The notes beneath the pieces were generated by a model. It did no database searches, was not told the DNA's origin, and saw only the letters and a program-made list of their open reading frames with translations. A DNA stretch of 14,301 nt from CAYVXE01 sp964455375 (lineage in GTDB: Bacteria; Zhuqueibacterota; Zhuqueibacteria; Oceanimicrobiales; Oceanimicrobiaceae): contig CAYVXE010000107.1 in the NCBI GenBank assembly GCA_964455375.1, positions 1 through 14,301 of the forward strand, in the 5' to 3' direction. This document shows positions 13,753 through 14,301 of the stretch, one piece after another (the first letter of the stretch is position 1; the number at the start of each line of letters is the position of its first letter). The translations under genes were made by a program, and so were the position numbers.

Positions 13753-14301
13753 TCAGTAAATCAGTCCCAATTCCTCGCGAAAATGCGCATCCGATGTTTT
13801 ATTTTTTCGCCAGTAGTCAAGCATCAGCGACTTTGTCCGGACTGCGGTTGTCGTCAGCAGTTTGGCGTTCTTTCCGAATCCGCTCATCGTGGTTTCCTCC
13901 CAGGCGAGGATATGATGCGGAAACGCTTTTTCGAATTTGATAGTCAAACGCCGTTTTATGTTCCGGTAATTTAGTGTATAAATCTGAATGTCACTGTCCG
14001 ACAAGTTGGGATCTTCGGTCGTCTTTAATGTCGCAGTGGCTCTCTCTGCATGCAATTTAAAATGTCTGAAACGAGCAAATTGTGTACCCGGAATTATCTC
14101 AATGTCTCCGGTTGGCAATGTTTGCGGATTCAACCGTATGCGTGTCCAGACTTCATCTTCAAGTAAAGAGGTGTCGATTTGAAATTCCTGGTCACCTTCG
14201 GATTGAAAATACGAGCGTAATTGAATGTCGTATTTATTACCCCGGTTGTTGAGCTGTAAAAATGAGTGTCCGCACCATTCCTGCATGGAAGCAGTCACTT
14301 T
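13753..14301 (-). CDS. Conserved hypothetical protein, C-terminal part (N-terminus outside window)
   Basis: The frame is open from the right edge, so these 182 residues are only the C-terminal part. The N-terminus and any signal peptide are missing. Landmarks are SMQEWCGHSFLQLNNRG near the start, then SYFQSEGDQ, a VWTRIRLNPQTLPTG segment, and AFPHHILAWEET near the end. The pattern reminds me of a Bacteroidota-type conserved protein family that databases sometimes label septum formation inhibitor Maf. It has none of the Maf nucleotide-pyrophosphatase motifs, and I think that label is wrong. The beta-rich, aromatic composition would suit a secreted or envelope protein. It is the first visible gene of the three-gene run, 12 bases before the hydrolase. 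Function unknown. Confidence 0.8.
   Translation of the reverse strand, partial: KVTASMQEWCGHSFLQLNNRGNKYDIQLRSYFQSEGDQEFQIDTSLLEDEVWTRIRLNPQTLPTGDIEIIPGTQFARFRHFKLHAERATATLKTTEDPNLSDSDIQIYTLNYRNIKRRLTIKFEKAFPHHILAWEETTMSGFGKNAKLLTTTAVRTKSLMLDYWRKNKTSDAHFREELGLIY

Overview
The window reads as ordinary chromosomal DNA from a Gram-negative bacterium. It carries an Oar-like TonB-dependent outer-membrane receptor, secreted and lipid-anchored periplasmic enzymes, and several good signal peptides. Genes start behind clear Shine-Dalgarno sequences, and three places show near-consensus sigma70-type promoters (TTGACA/TTGAAA, 17-base spacer, TATTTT/TAATAT). That argues against core Bacteroidota, which rarely use Shine-Dalgarno sites and have a different -33/-7 promoter. 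The gene families fit a neighbouring lineage such as Calditrichota, KSB1-like or Ignavibacteriota. This placement is inference only.

Layout, left to right. Positions 1-2735 (minus) hold the first 911 residues of an Oar-like TonB-dependent receptor, cut by the window edge. Positions 2736-3116 are its long, AT-rich leader region. Positions 3117-6689 (minus) are a compact cluster transcribed mog, panB, panE, panC, panD. It encodes all four dedicated enzymes of pantothenate (vitamin B5, coenzyme A precursor) synthesis from 2-ketoisovalerate and aspartate, with ATGA stop/start overlaps at panB/panE and panE/panC. A MogA/MoaB-type molybdopterin enzyme precedes them. A promoter region at about 6690-6860 separates this cluster from a plus-strand pair: a secreted M1-family zinc peptidase (6863-8995) and a multi-pass membrane protein of unknown role (9068-9988).

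After a 302-base convergent gap comes a minus-strand TlpA-like thiol-disulfide protein (10291-10863). Divergent from it is a plus-strand lipoprotein with a leucine-zipper stalk and a cyclophilin domain (11011-11718). Positions 11719-12349 hold no gene but contain four degenerate copies of a 23-26 base repeat, arranged as two inverted pairs. The right end (12350-14301, minus) is a three-gene run: the C-terminal part of a conserved hypothetical protein, an alpha/beta hydrolase, and a GNAT acetyltransferase whose start overlaps the hydrolase stop.

I found no RNA genes, CRISPR array, prophage, toxin-antitoxin or defence module. The pantothenate operon is the one clear multi-gene pathway. The most unusual items are the paired inverted repeats near 12 kb, the zipper-stalked cyclophilin lipoprotein, and an orphan full-length Shine-Dalgarno sequence upstream of the receptor gene. 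None amounts to a demonstrably new system.
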